Of a stretch of 37,114 nucleotides of DNA, positions 7,925 through 16,819 are shown one piece after another (the first letter of the stretch is position 1; each line of letters starts with the position of its first letter). The notes under the pieces were generated by a model. It did no database searches, had not been told where the DNA came from, and was given only the letters and a program-made list of their open reading frames with translations. Both the position numbers and the translations under genes were made by a program. Origin of the DNA: an uncultured Pelagibacteraceae bacterium (GTDB lineage Bacteria; Pseudomonadota; Alphaproteobacteria; Pelagibacterales; Pelagibacteraceae); NCBI GenBank assembly GCA_902580945.1, contig CACHML010000012.1, positions 1 through 37,114 on the forward strand. The letters run 5' to 3'.

Positions 7925-8374
7925 TTATTTCTTTCTATCTACAATAGTAGCTGACCACTGTGCATCAGCCATCTTTTTTTCTCCAACAAAAGCAATTCCT
8001 TTGTACTTCCATACTCTTCCATGAGATCTTATTGCCTCAATTTTGAGTTCTAAAATACAGTCTGGTATAACTGGATTTCTAAATCTTGCCTTTTCTATTG
8101 TCATTAAAAAAACTAATTTATTATCATATGTAGCTTTATCTAAACCATCTGCAGTCAAAGCTGCAGCGGCCTGTCCAAATGCTTCGACAATCAGAACACC
8201 TGGCATAACTGGTTCACCAGGAAAATGTCCATTTACAAAAAAACTATCTTTCTTAACATTTACAACTGCTGTAGCTGAATTAAGTCTATGAATATCTTTT
8301 AATTCATCAATTAGAAGCATAGGCTCCCTATGAGGCAAGAGTTGCATTATTTGTTTTTTATCTAATCTTTTCAT
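7925..8374 (-). CDS. fabZ: 3-hydroxyacyl-[ACP] dehydratase
   Basis: FabZ removes water from 3-hydroxyacyl-ACP in fatty acid elongation and so competes with LpxA and LpxD for the same 3-hydroxyacyl-ACP pool. The protein is 149 aa, a single hot-dog fold. The catalytic His50 and Glu64 lie in the typical NGHFPGEPVMPGVLIVEAFGQ region (48-68); LLPHREPMLLID (12-23) is the usual N-terminal signature. It lies 2 bases after lpxD, and its place between lpxD and lpxA is the standard arrangement that ties membrane phospholipid and lipid A supply together. Confidence 0.97.
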   Translation of the reverse strand: MKRLDKKQIMQLLPHREPMLLIDELKDIHRLNSATAVVNVKKDSFFVNGHFPGEPVMPGVLIVEAFGQAAAALTADGLDKATYDNKLVFLMTIEKARFRNPVIPDCILELKIEAIRSHGRVWKYKGIAFVGEKKMADAQWSATIVDRKK

Positions 8375-8376
8375 TC

Positions 8377-9345
8377 TTATCTATTCTCTTTTAAAAACTC
8401 TTTTATATTTTTTGCAGGATATCCCATAACTTTACTATTTGATGGTATATCTTTAATAACACCACTTCCACCAGCAATTTGAACGTTATCGCCAATTCTT
8501 AAATGGCCTGAAATTCCTGATTGTCCTCCAATCATTACCTTATTTCCTATAAATGAGCTACCAGCAAATCCAACTTGGCCAGTAATTATACAATTTTTTC
8601 CAATTTTTACATTGTGAGCTACGTGAACTTGATTATCTAAAAATGTTCCATCACCTATAACAGTATTAGATAAAGATCCCCTATCAATTGTATTGTTACA
8701 TCCAATTTCTACGTTGTTTCCAATTATAAGTGCACCTACATGAGGATATCTTATATTCTTTTTACTTGGAAAAAACCCAAAGCCTTTTTTTCCAAGTATT
8801 GCGCCATCGAGAATGTTTGTATAGTTGCCTATAATACTATTTTTTATGATAACATTATTACCAATATTACAGTTATTACCTATTCTTACTTTACTTTCGA
8901 TTAGAGTATTATGACCAATTGAACAGTTTTTTCCAATTTTAACATTTTTTCCAACAAGCACATTATTTCCAACTTTTAAATTAATAAAATTTTTAATATC
9001 AATTAATTTAACATTTTTATCAAAAGTATCATCTAAAGCACTAGGATAAAATAACGAAGTTACTAATGAAACTGATAAAATTACATTTTCAACTTCAATA
9101 ATTTTTATGTGTTTAGGAATAATATTTTTTAATTTTTTATTTGTAATAACTATCTTTGAATTAGTACTTTTAATTGAATCTGAGTATTTTTTTGAATGGA
9201 AAAATGATATATCATGCTTTTCTGCTGTATCTAATTCCTTTATATCATTAATTTTAAAATTTTTTTTAAGTTTTTTAAGGCTTAGTTTTTGCAATAAGTC
9301 GTTTACCGTTATATTTTTTGCTTTTTCAAAAAAAAAATTTTTCAT
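8377..9345 (-). CDS. lpxD: UDP-3-O-acylglucosamine N-acyltransferase
   Basis: LpxD adds the amide-linked acyl chain to UDP-3-O-acylglucosamine, the third step of lipid A synthesis. The protein is 322 aa. An N-terminal uridine-binding domain (about 1-115, with DISFFHSKKY) precedes a run of hexapeptide repeats (about 115-300). The catalytic His is His244 in HVAHNVKIG, and IDRGSL (220-225) and GQSGISGHLRIGDNV are typical. LpxC is not in the window. The gene follows skp with no spacer (stop and start are adjacent). A T10 run on the coding strand (9328-9337) encodes the Phe cluster near the start. Confidence 0.96.
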   Translation of the reverse strand: MKNFFFEKAKNITVNDLLQKLSLKKLKKNFKINDIKELDTAEKHDISFFHSKKYSDSIKSTNSKIVITNKKLKNIIPKHIKIIEVENVILSVSLVTSLFYPSALDDTFDKNVKLIDIKNFINLKVGNNVLVGKNVKIGKNCSIGHNTLIESKVRIGNNCNIGNNVIIKNSIIGNYTNILDGAILGKKGFGFFPSKKNIRYPHVGALIIGNNVEIGCNNTIDRGSLSNTVIGDGTFLDNQVHVAHNVKIGKNCIITGQVGFAGSSFIGNKVMIGGQSGISGHLRIGDNVQIAGGSGVIKDIPSNSKVMGYPAKNIKEFLKENR

Positions 9346-9855
9346 TTAAAAATTCAAAGTTTTAACTTTTTCATTAAGTAATTTAATTATTTTATCTGTT
9401 ATTTCTAGATTTTTTTTACCTACAATAATATTTTTTTTTGGAAGAACAAGTGAAATAGAATTTTCCTCAACATATTTAGTTATAATTGGATTCAAAATTT
9501 GTAGTATTTTTTTTGAATTTTTTATTTTAATATTGTTAAGTTCTTCTTTAAAAGAATTCTTATCAGACCTATATTCATTAACTTCTACAGATAAAATATT
9601 TAATTTTTTTTCAAATTCGTCTTTGTTAAGGATATTTTGTTGTGAAATTAGTAGTTTTTCTTTTTTAATTAATTTATCTTCTATTTCTTTTAGTTCTATT
9701 TGTTTCTTATTTCTCATTTCATCTATATATGTATTTAAAGATTTACCTACCTCTGACTTATTTAATAAATAATTCATGTCAATATAAGCTATTTCTGCAA
9801 AACTATTATTAATCAACAGATTAATAAAAAAGATTAAATATAAAATTCTTTTCAT
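9346..9855 (-). CDS. skp: OmpH/Skp-family periplasmic chaperone
   Basis: Skp-type chaperones hold unfolded outer-membrane proteins in the periplasm on their way to BamA. The protein is 169 aa. It starts with a signal peptide (about residues 1-20, MKRILYLIFFINLL then NSFA, probable cleavage after the Ala). The mature start IAYIDMNYLLNKSEVGKSL matches the family pattern, and a charged coiled-coil stretch (about 50-110), rich in Lys and Glu, forms the tentacle helices. Sequence identity to well-studied Skp is likely low; the call relies on topology and on location between bamA and lpxD, where skp/ompH normally sits. One base separates it from bamA. Confidence 0.88.
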   Translation of the reverse strand: MKRILYLIFFINLLINNSFAEIAYIDMNYLLNKSEVGKSLNTYIDEMRNKKQIELKEIEDKLIKKEKLLISQQNILNKDEFEKKLNILSVEVNEYRSDKNSFKEELNNIKIKNSKKILQILNPIITKYVEENSISLVLPKKNIIVGKKNLEITDKIIKLLNEKVKTLNF

Positions 9856-9856
9856 T

Positions 9857-12115
9857 TTAAAAAGATGTTCCTATTCTAAATCTAAATGACTCTGTTGTAT
9901 CAGACGGCTCACTTGAAAGTGGTATAGCGTAAGAAAATGAAAGAGGACCAATTACTGTAAACCAGTTGACTGATATACCTGTGGAAGAACGTATCTTGCT
10001 AGACTCTAATGAGCTGTCATAATCAACTTCTCTAAGTGTTGCAGCATCAAAAAAAAGGCTTAAATCTACATTCTCATATCCACTTAATATATTTGGTAGT
10101 GTTGAATTAATATTCAAGGCTGATCCAAAGTTTCCTCCAACATATTCTGTTCCGTCTTTAGGACCAAATTTACCTGTTTCAAAGCCTCTTAATTTACTAC
10201 TTGGTATATAAACTCTTCGTGAAACTCTTACGTCATCATCAATAGAATTAACAGACTTAAAAAACCATTTTCCTGATAAGATTAAATTATCAGATAATGA
10301 ATGATACTTTGCCAGATTAATAGTATTTCCAATTGATAGATCATCTGAATAAATAGGCAATACTTGGTTAAAGCTAATTTTATAACCATCAGTTGGTTGA
10401 AAATTTTGATCAAGTTTATTTAAAGTTAGACTATATGATAGTAGATTTTCTAAATAATCACCCTCCTGTTTTTTTTTATAAGCAGAAGCAGTTGACGAGG
10501 TTTCTAATTTTTCATAATAAGCAGATAAATTTAAATTTACAAATAAGTCTGAATATTGTTCAAAACCTGTTCCAATACCAAAACCTGTTCTTGAAGTTTT
10601 AAATCCACCAGTAGTTAAAAAATCAGAACTAGTGCTTTCAATAATTGTATTAAAAGATCGATCTGTATTTTTAAAATTAGGATTAACCACTTCAAATTTG
10701 CCCTTAATTTCATCTTCTGAAATAAGAAAATTTGTTTTTAAATTTATACCTTTTCCAAGATAATTTTTTTCTTGAATACCCGCAGTTAATGTTGCCCCAG
10801 ATGTTCCAGTTCCTGCTCCAGCAAAAATTTCACCGGTAGGAGACTCTGTGACAGTTATATCTATTATCTTTTTTTGACTATCATTATCTGAGGTTTTTAC
10901 TTTTGAAGATACAGATTTGAAAAATCCTCTAGATCTAATTTTATTTAAAGATTTGTCTAGCAATATTTCATTGAAAGGATCGCCTTCATCAATAATTAAA
11001 GAATTTCTTATAACTTTTTCCTCTGTTATAAAATTTCCAAAAATATTAATTTGTTCTACATATAATTTTTCAAGATTTTTAAATTTAAGATGAATATCTA
11101 TTCTATTTTTATCTTTTATTTTAACATTATAAGTTGTATTTAAGAAAATAAATTCCTTCTGCAATACTAGTCTGTCTAATTCATCTAAAATTTTATCTAG
11201 TTTTTTCTGCGAAAAGGTTTTACCTCTTAAATTATTAAATTTATCCCTTATATTTAAGAAATTACTTTTTTCAAAATTATCATTTAATTCTAAAAAGATA
11301 TTATTGAAAAAGAACTTTTTGCCAGAGTCTATATTAAATGTAAGCTCAAAAAATTTATTATTGATATTTTTTGCATAAGTAGATTTTATTTTGACATTAT
11401 AGTAGCCTTTATTTTGAAAAAATTGTTTTAATAAAAATTCATCATTTTTGATTTTCCTTTCATCTAAATACTTGTCTGAGGTAATAAATTTCCAAAATCT
11501 ACCTTCTTCGGAATTAATTACATTTCTTAGTTTTGAATCTCTAAATACTTTGTTACCTTGAAAATTTATCTTTTTAATTATTGCTCTACTACCTAAGTTG
11601 AATTCATATATTAAATTTACTGAATTATTAAGATTATCCATAACTTTAACATCTATTTCAGCAAAGTAAAAACCTGTGGCCCTAATGATATTTAAAAGTA
11701 AGTTTTTTTGATCTCTAATATTTTTTTTTAAGTAAGGGTATTTTTCACTTTTTTTGGTTATATCAAGCAACTTTTCTTTTAAAGTTTTATTCTTGACGCC
11801 TTTAATTAAAATTGATTGTATTATTGGGTTTTCAACAATGGTAATTAATATAGTTTTATTCTGAATTTCAATTTTTATATCTTTAAAATAATTAGTTTTA
11901 TATAATTTTTTAATAGATAAATTTAAATCTTCTTGTTCAATATCTCTACCTGTATTTAAACCTGAAAACATAATAATTGTTTCTTTTGACAATCTTTCAT
12001 TTCCTTGAACTTTGATTTCTTCATAAATATTAGCTGCAGCTGGAGATAAATAAATTATAAAAAACAAAGATATGTAAAAGATAATTTTATTTAGTTTTTT
12101 AATTTTTTTTTTCAT
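9857..12115 (-). CDS. bamA: Outer-membrane protein assembly factor BamA
   Basis: BamA is the Omp85-family core that folds beta-barrel proteins into the outer membrane. The protein is 752 aa. A signal peptide covers about 1-28 (ends SPAAA). Five POTRA-like domains follow (about 29-420); IKVQGNERLS at the start of the first and VEQINIFGNFITEEKVIRNS in the last are typical. The barrel (about 430-752) contains the conserved loop-6 RGF motif (643-645, KLRGFETGKFGPKDG) and ends in Phe (RIGTSF), the usual outer-membrane targeting signature. It overlaps dxr by 17 bases, leaving no room for the rseP protease gene often found here. Confidence 0.96.
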   Translation of the reverse strand: MKKKIKKLNKIIFYISLFFIIYLSPAAANIYEEIKVQGNERLSKETIIMFSGLNTGRDIEQEDLNLSIKKLYKTNYFKDIKIEIQNKTILITIVENPIIQSILIKGVKNKTLKEKLLDITKKSEKYPYLKKNIRDQKNLLLNIIRATGFYFAEIDVKVMDNLNNSVNLIYEFNLGSRAIIKKINFQGNKVFRDSKLRNVINSEEGRFWKFITSDKYLDERKIKNDEFLLKQFFQNKGYYNVKIKSTYAKNINNKFFELTFNIDSGKKFFFNNIFLELNDNFEKSNFLNIRDKFNNLRGKTFSQKKLDKILDELDRLVLQKEFIFLNTTYNVKIKDKNRIDIHLKFKNLEKLYVEQINIFGNFITEEKVIRNSLIIDEGDPFNEILLDKSLNKIRSRGFFKSVSSKVKTSDNDSQKKIIDITVTESPTGEIFAGAGTGTSGATLTAGIQEKNYLGKGINLKTNFLISEDEIKGKFEVVNPNFKNTDRSFNTIIESTSSDFLTTGGFKTSRTGFGIGTGFEQYSDLFVNLNLSAYYEKLETSSTASAYKKKQEGDYLENLLSYSLTLNKLDQNFQPTDGYKISFNQVLPIYSDDLSIGNTINLAKYHSLSDNLILSGKWFFKSVNSIDDDVRVSRRVYIPSSKLRGFETGKFGPKDGTEYVGGNFGSALNINSTLPNILSGYENVDLSLFFDAATLREVDYDSSLESSKIRSSTGISVNWFTVIGPLSFSYAIPLSSEPSDTTESFRFRIGTSF

Positions 12116-13274
12116 AAATTTCTAAATATTTTTTGACATATCTATTCGTTTTTTTTACCATTATTTTAATTTCATTAATATTATTAGCTTTAAATTTATA
12201 ATATTTGGTAAAATAAGGCTTTTTTAACAAAGTTAACATAAATTTATGGAGAGAAATATAGGAAATTCTATTATTTAAATATTCTTTAACAAGAAGATCA
12301 TTTATTGACACCAATATTACCTCGAAGAAAGTATCTTCAATTTTATACTTTAGTATATTTAGTAAAGGAAAATTCTTAACTGAAGGTTTAATAAAATTTA
12401 AGCCATTTAATTTATTATAATTGAAATTATTATTAGTAATATTTTTGTAATCATTTTCATAAATAACATTTGCTATTGGTATTTCCATTGTAGTTTCATG
12501 TGTTAAAAATTTTGTTAAACCATTGTTATAATGAACAATTGCATGAATATATGATTTAGGATGTATTAATATTTTAAATTTATTTAAATCTAATTCAAAT
12601 ATTTTACTTGCTTCAATAACTTCAAAAATTTTATTCATCATTGTTGCCGAGTCGATAGAAATTTTTTTTCCCATTTTCCAATTGGGATGTTTTAATGCAA
12701 ATTTTGGCTTAATATTTTTAATATTTTCAAGTTTTTTATTTAAAAAAGGGCCACCAGAAGCTGTCAGATAAACCTGCTTTATATGTTTTTTATTTTCCAA
12801 CTTAATTAATGACCAAATTGAAAAGTGTTCAGAGTCCAAAGGTATAAAATTAACTTTATATTTCCTAAGTTCTTTTTTAATAAGTTTCCATCCACATATT
12901 ATTGATTCCTTATTTGCTATTGCTAAGTTTTTTGTATGTTTAATAATATCCAATGAGGGTTCAAGTCCATCTATTCCTGATATAGCATTTATTGTTAAGT
13001 GGGACTTTTTTTTATTATTTCTTAAAGCTTCCTTTATTGTTGCAAACGTTATAATTTTATTTTTTTTAAATTTATGAATATTTTTTTTTAACTCACTTTT
13101 ATTAAAGATAACTACTTTTTTTACCTTATATTTTTTTGCTTGTGCTAATAATTTTGATACATTATCGTTAGTAGTTAGTAGTTTTATATTGAATTTATTT
13201 TTATCTCTTAAAATAATTTTTAATGTTGTTTCACCAATTGAGCCAGTTGAACCAAGTAAAAAAATATTTTTCAT
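12099..13274 (-). CDS. dxr: 1-deoxy-D-xylulose 5-phosphate reductoisomerase
   Basis: Dxr converts DXP to methylerythritol 4-phosphate with NADPH, the committed step of the non-mevalonate isoprenoid pathway; the product chain feeds UppS, encoded two genes upstream. The protein is 391 aa. The NADPH-binding GSTGSIGETT is at 8-17. Active-site motifs are ANKESII, PLDSEHFSIW, TASGGPF, and the HPNWKMGKKISIDSATMMNK region with its metal- and substrate-binding residues. It starts 4 bases after cdsA and its end runs 17 bases into bamA. The C-terminal part is lysine and asparagine rich, as expected from the base composition. Confidence 0.96.
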   Translation of the reverse strand: MKNIFLLGSTGSIGETTLKIILRDKNKFNIKLLTTNDNVSKLLAQAKKYKVKKVVIFNKSELKKNIHKFKKNKIITFATIKEALRNNKKKSHLTINAISGIDGLEPSLDIIKHTKNLAIANKESIICGWKLIKKELRKYKVNFIPLDSEHFSIWSLIKLENKKHIKQVYLTASGGPFLNKKLENIKNIKPKFALKHPNWKMGKKISIDSATMMNKIFEVIEASKIFELDLNKFKILIHPKSYIHAIVHYNNGLTKFLTHETTMEIPIANVIYENDYKNITNNNFNYNKLNGLNFIKPSVKNFPLLNILKYKIEDTFFEVILVSINDLLVKEYLNNRISYISLHKFMLTLLKKPYFTKYYKFKANNINEIKIMVKKTNRYVKKYLEIYEKKN

Positions 13275-13278
13275 GATT

Positions 13279-13932
13279 TTAGATTGAAATTAACATTATA
13301 CCTATCGGTAAGCCAAATAATATCCCATCTATTCTATCTAGAACTCCTCCGTGTCCAGGTAAAAGTGTTCCAGTATCTTTTAAATTAGCTTTTCTTTTTA
13401 AAAATGAAATAATTAAATCCCCCATTTGAGTTATTAAAGATACCAAAATTATTAATATGAATAAATTGATATCAAAAACAAATAAATGATTAAAAAATTT
13501 AAAAAATAAAGAACAAAATATTAATGGGAATAAAAATGAACCTAATACGCCTGAGTATGTTTTTTTAGGACTAATCTTTGTAAGTTTTTTTCCTCCTATT
13601 ATATTACCAATAATATATCCTCCTATATCTGTTAACGAACATATCATTAGAATAAAGATTATTGACAATATATTTTTTGATTCCATTGGGCTTAGATGTA
13701 TAAAAGTTAACGTAGAAAAGATTGTTAAGTATATGAGAGAAATAAGAAAAAATATGAAATACGAAAATTTCTCTTTTTTAAATATTATATCATACATAAT
13801 ATTTAATTCTTTTAATGTTAAAAAACTTAATACAATTAAAAATAAAGATATTAAAATTATATTTGTAAACGAACAAAAAAGTATGATCAATAAAATTAAA
13901 GAAGAAAAAATTCTCTTACTTAAGTTTGTCAT
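13279..13932 (-). CDS. cdsA: Phosphatidate cytidylyltransferase (CDP-diacylglycerol synthase)
   Basis: CdsA makes CDP-diacylglycerol from phosphatidic acid and CTP in the inner membrane, the branch point for phospholipids. The family signature is present near the C-terminus: KRKANLKDTGTLLPGHGGVLDRIDGI, with the metal-binding Asp residues and GHGG. SPKKTYSGVLGS and SLTDIGGYIIGN are also typical. About six hydrophobic membrane segments can be seen. At 217 aa it is shorter than the usual 260-290 aa, because the membrane segments in the N-terminal half are trimmed; the catalytic C-terminal half is complete. It overlaps uppS by 4 bases (ATGA). Confidence 0.93.
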   Translation of the reverse strand: MTNLSKRIFSSLILLIILFCSFTNIILISLFLIVLSFLTLKELNIMYDIIFKKEKFSYFIFFLISLIYLTIFSTLTFIHLSPMESKNILSIIFILMICSLTDIGGYIIGNIIGGKKLTKISPKKTYSGVLGSFLFPLIFCSLFFKFFNHLFVFDINLFILIILVSLITQMGDLIISFLKRKANLKDTGTLLPGHGGVLDRIDGILFGLPIGIMLISI

Positions 13933-14609
13933 TTTATACCACCAAAATTTCTTTTAACTTTAATAAATTTTGAGATTATTTTAGAAAAATCTTTTTTTGT
14001 AAAATCTGGCCATAATTTATTGATAAAATAAATTTCTGTGTATGATAATTGCCACAATAAAAAATTGCTCAATCTATTTCTATTTCCAGTCCTAATAAGC
14101 AATTCTGGATCAGGAATATTTTTAGTATATAAGTTATCTGTTATATTTTTTTCATTAATTGGTTTAGAAAGTTTTTTTAAAATTTGCATGGATTTTATAA
14201 TTTCCTCTTTAGATCCGTAATTAAGAGCAATGTTTATTTGAATTTTTGTGTTATTAATTGTAATTTTTTCAGCGCTTTTTAACTTCTTTTTTAAATAATT
14301 AGGAAATTTATTTATATTTCCAATAATTTTTAACTTAATATTTTTTTGAACAAATTTATTTAATTCCTTTTGAATATATTGGTCTAACAATTTAAATAAA
14401 AAAATTATTTCTTTTTTTGGTCTTTTCCAATTATCGGTTGAAAATGTATATAATGTTAAATATTTTATTTTTTTTGATATAGCTTCGCTAATAATTTTTT
14501 CTACAACTTCTACACCTTTTGTGTGACCATAATTTCTAGATTTTTTTTTTTTAATACCCCATCTACCATTACCGTCCATAATTATGGCAACATGTACTGG
14601 AGAATTCAT
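13929..14609 (-). CDS. uppS: Undecaprenyl-diphosphate synthase (cis-prenyltransferase)
   Basis: UppS extends farnesyl-PP with isopentenyl-PP to the C55 carrier lipid for peptidoglycan and O-antigen. The protein is 226 aa. The catalytic Asp12 lies in IIMDGNGRW (9-17); FSTDNWKRP (56-64) and SNFLLWQLSYTEIYF (181-195) are family motifs. The region before the last motif reads RTGNRNRLSN (173-182), whereas the well-studied E. coli enzyme has RTGGEHRISN; the metal-binding Glu is replaced by Arg177. A 12-base A run on the coding strand (14541-14552) encodes Lys20-23. The gene overlaps both frr and cdsA by 4 bases. Confidence 0.94.
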   Translation of the reverse strand: MNSPVHVAIIMDGNGRWGIKKKKSRNYGHTKGVEVVEKIISEAISKKIKYLTLYTFSTDNWKRPKKEIIFLFKLLDQYIQKELNKFVQKNIKLKIIGNINKFPNYLKKKLKSAEKITINNTKIQINIALNYGSKEEIIKSMQILKKLSKPINEKNITDNLYTKNIPDPELLIRTGNRNRLSNFLLWQLSYTEIYFINKLWPDFTKKDFSKIISKFIKVKRNFGGIK

Positions 14610-15160
14610 ATAGTCATTATTTCTTTTTCTTTCAAAGAAACACGATCATCAATTACTTTAATTTTATTATCTGTATAATCTTGTATAATTTTTTCTTTTT
14701 TTTTTAAATCATCCTCTGAAATTACCTTTTCTTTCAATAATTTTTTAAGTTCATCATTTGCTTCTCTTCTAATATTTCTTATTGAAATTTTACATTTTTC
14801 TCCCATCGATTTGATTATTTTTTTTATCTCTGACCTTCTTTCCTCGCTTAAATCAGGGATGGGCAATCTTATTAATTGTCCATCAATCTGTGGGTTTAAT
14901 CCTAATTCAGATTTTTTAATTGCTGAGTCTATTAAATTAACATTGTTAATATCCCAGACTTGAATGTTTAAACTTCTAGGTTCTGGTGTTGTGATGCTTC
15001 CCAATTGATCAATAGGCATTTTTTGTCCATATACATCTACTTTTATGATATCTAACATCGAAGCATTGGCTCTTCCAGTTCTTAATGAAGCCAATTCTTG
15101 ATTAAAAACATCACATGTTTTAGTCATTTTATTGCTATACTTTGTCTCGTCAAACATCAT
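14606..15160 (-). CDS. frr: Ribosome recycling factor
   Basis: Frr, with EF-G, splits the post-termination ribosome. The protein is 184 aa, full length: a three-helix bundle with an inserted beta domain. Conserved stretches include [12 protein letters not shown], the hinge region [26 protein letters not shown] and [15 protein letters not shown]. Two ATG codons lie in tandem at the start (15160 and 15157); the first overlaps the tsf stop by 4 bases (ATGA), the second gives a protein one residue shorter. The gene usually placed between tsf and frr, pyrH (UMP kinase), is absent here. Confidence 0.97.
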   Translation of the reverse strand: MMFDETKYSNKMTKTCDVFNQELASLRTGRANASMLDIIKVDVYGQKMPIDQLGSITTPEPRSLNIQVWDINNVNLIDSAIKKSELGLNPQIDGQLIRLPIPDLSEERRSEIKKIIKSMGEKCKISIRNIRREANDELKKLLKEKVISEDDLKKKEKIIQDYTDNKIKVIDDRVSLKEKEIMTI

Positions 15161-16008
15161 TCACCAATTTTTATTCTTGCGAATTCATTGATTTTTAGAT
15201 CAAATGACTCCAATTTTTTTAAAACATCTTTAACTTTCAGTTTTGGCTCCATAACCCAATCTTGAGTCAATAAACTATTATCATCTTTAAATTTATTAAT
15301 CTTACCAATACTTATTTTTTTTACAATTTCATCTGGTTTTCCAGAATTTTTAAGCTCTTCTGCAATCAGATTGGCTTCCTTGTCGATAACTTCTTGATCT
15401 ATTTGACTTGGATTTAATGCTATTGGATTTGATGCAGCTATGTGCATTGATAATTGTTTTCCAAAGAGATTAACCTCATCAGATCTATTATTCATTTTTA
15501 ATGATACTATTGAAACTAATTTTGAGACATTATCTTTTATAACTGAATGTTGATAAGTGTAATTAATTGAATCTTCCTCACTCAATGTTTTTGTTCTACC
15601 AATTGTAATTTTTTCTCCAATTTTAGCAATTAAATTAACTAAATTTTCTTCAACAGACCTACTATTTTTCATGGATGCTTTTTGTAATTCAATTAAATTT
15701 GATGAGTGATCATTATTTAGTTCACTCAATTCTTTAACAAATTCTATAAAATCGTCATTTTTTGCTACAAAATCTGTTTCACAATTTATTTCAATTAAAG
15801 ACATTTTTTTCTCATCTCCTGAAATTACAACTACTCCTTCTCTTGCGCTTCTAGACATTTTTTTTGAAGCTTTGGCTATTCCCTTTACTCTGAGTATCTC
15901 TGCTGCCTTATCTAAATCACCATTAGATTCTTTTAGCGCTAAATTACAATCTTTAAAACCAGCTCCAGTCGATTTCCTTAATTCTTTTACTTTTTCTATA
16001 TCACTCAT
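15157..16008 (-). CDS. tsf: Elongation factor Ts
   Basis: EF-Ts is the nucleotide exchange factor for EF-Tu. The protein is 283 aa. The N-terminal UBA-like domain reads [19 protein letters not shown] (5-23) and the core contains the EF-Ts signature [14 protein letters not shown]. The later HIAASNP motif contacts EF-Tu in known structures. A good Shine-Dalgarno, AGGAA (16019-16015), lies 6 bases before the ATG; this is one of the few strong ones in the ribosomal/lpx part of the block. It follows rpsB by 25 bases, the standard rpsB-tsf pair. Confidence 0.98.
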   Translation of the reverse strand: MSDIEKVKELRKSTGAGFKDCNLALKESNGDLDKAAEILRVKGIAKASKKMSRSAREGVVVISGDEKKMSLIEINCETDFVAKNDDFIEFVKELSELNNDHSSNLIELQKASMKNSRSVEENLVNLIAKIGEKITIGRTKTLSEEDSINYTYQHSVIKDNVSKLVSIVSLKMNNRSDEVNLFGKQLSMHIAASNPIALNPSQIDQEVIDKEANLIAEELKNSGKPDEIVKKISIGKINKFKDDNSLLTQDWVMEPKLKVKDVLKKLESFDLKINEFARIKIGE

Positions 16009-16033
16009 TATCTGTTCCTATAATAATTTAGAT

Positions 16034-16819
16034 TTAATTAATTTTAGTTTCTTCTTTTATTTCTTTAGAGTTTTCTGATAATGGCTCAATTCTATTTTGT
16101 CCGTCTTGTTTTTCTGAATTAGATAATGTTGGAATTTCTTTTTTAGCATTTTGTATAGTTTCTTTTAAAAGAGAACAATACAAATCTATTGATCTTCTAG
16201 CATCATCATTACCTGGTATTGGGTAATCAATTCCATCAGGATTAGAATTTGTATCTAGGATAGCTATTATAGGTATATTTAATTTTATAGACTCCTTGAT
16301 TGCAAGTGACTCATAGTTTGTATCAATTATAAATACAATATCCGGTATTTTTTTCATATTTGATATTCCTCCTAACGATCGTTGAAGTTTATCTCTTTGG
16401 CCACTCATTTTTAACAATTCTTTTTTTGTGAAACCTCTATTTTCAGCTTTTAAATCTGACTCAATTTTGTCAAGTTTTTTTATGGAATTTGATATTGTTC
16501 CCCAATTTGTCAACATACCGCCCAACCATCTATAATTTACAAAATATTGATCTGTTTCATTTGCAAGTTCAGCTATTGCCTCTGATGCTTGCTTTTTTGT
16601 TGATATAAATAAAATTTTACCGCCTTCTGATATAGTAGAATAGACTTTCTCTAGTGCAACTTTTGTTAATTCAAGAGTTTGGGTTAAATCTATTATATGA
16701 ATAGAGTCTCTTTTTCCAAAAATAAATTTCTTCATTTTTGGGTTCCATCTTAATGTCTTATGGCCAAGATGTACGCCAGCTTCTAATAATTGTTCGATTG
16801 TTAAATTTGGTATTTTCAT
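16034..16819 (-). CDS. rpsB: 30S ribosomal protein S2
   Basis: S2 is a late-assembling protein on the back of the 30S subunit that is needed for S1 binding. The protein is 261 aa. Typical S2 motifs are LLEAGVHLGHKTLRWNPKM (11-29), KFIFGKRDSIHIIDL, NYRWLGGMLTNW and DTNSNPDGIDYPIPGNDDA. The final 35 residues or so are polar and poorly conserved. Upstream lies a 124-base leader with a pseudoknot-like fold reaching to within 8 bases of the ATG, which suggests feedback control of rpsB (and tsf) by S2. The only purine-rich stretch before the start is GGGAA in that structure. Confidence 0.98.
   Translation of the reverse strand: MKIPNLTIEQLLEAGVHLGHKTLRWNPKMKKFIFGKRDSIHIIDLTQTLELTKVALEKVYSTISEGGKILFISTKKQASEAIAELANETDQYFVNYRWLGGMLTNWGTISNSIKKLDKIESDLKAENRGFTKKELLKMSGQRDKLQRSLGGISNMKKIPDIVFIIDTNYESLAIKESIKLNIPIIAILDTNSNPDGIDYPIPGNDDARRSIDLYCSLLKETIQNAKKEIPTLSNSEKQDGQNRIEPLSENSKEIKEETKIN

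Noticed and set aside
13279..13932. cdsA as a truncated pseudogene because it is short
   Set aside because: The full C-terminal signature with GHGG and the Asp residues is intact, the start is coupled to uppS, and the shortening affects only membrane segments.
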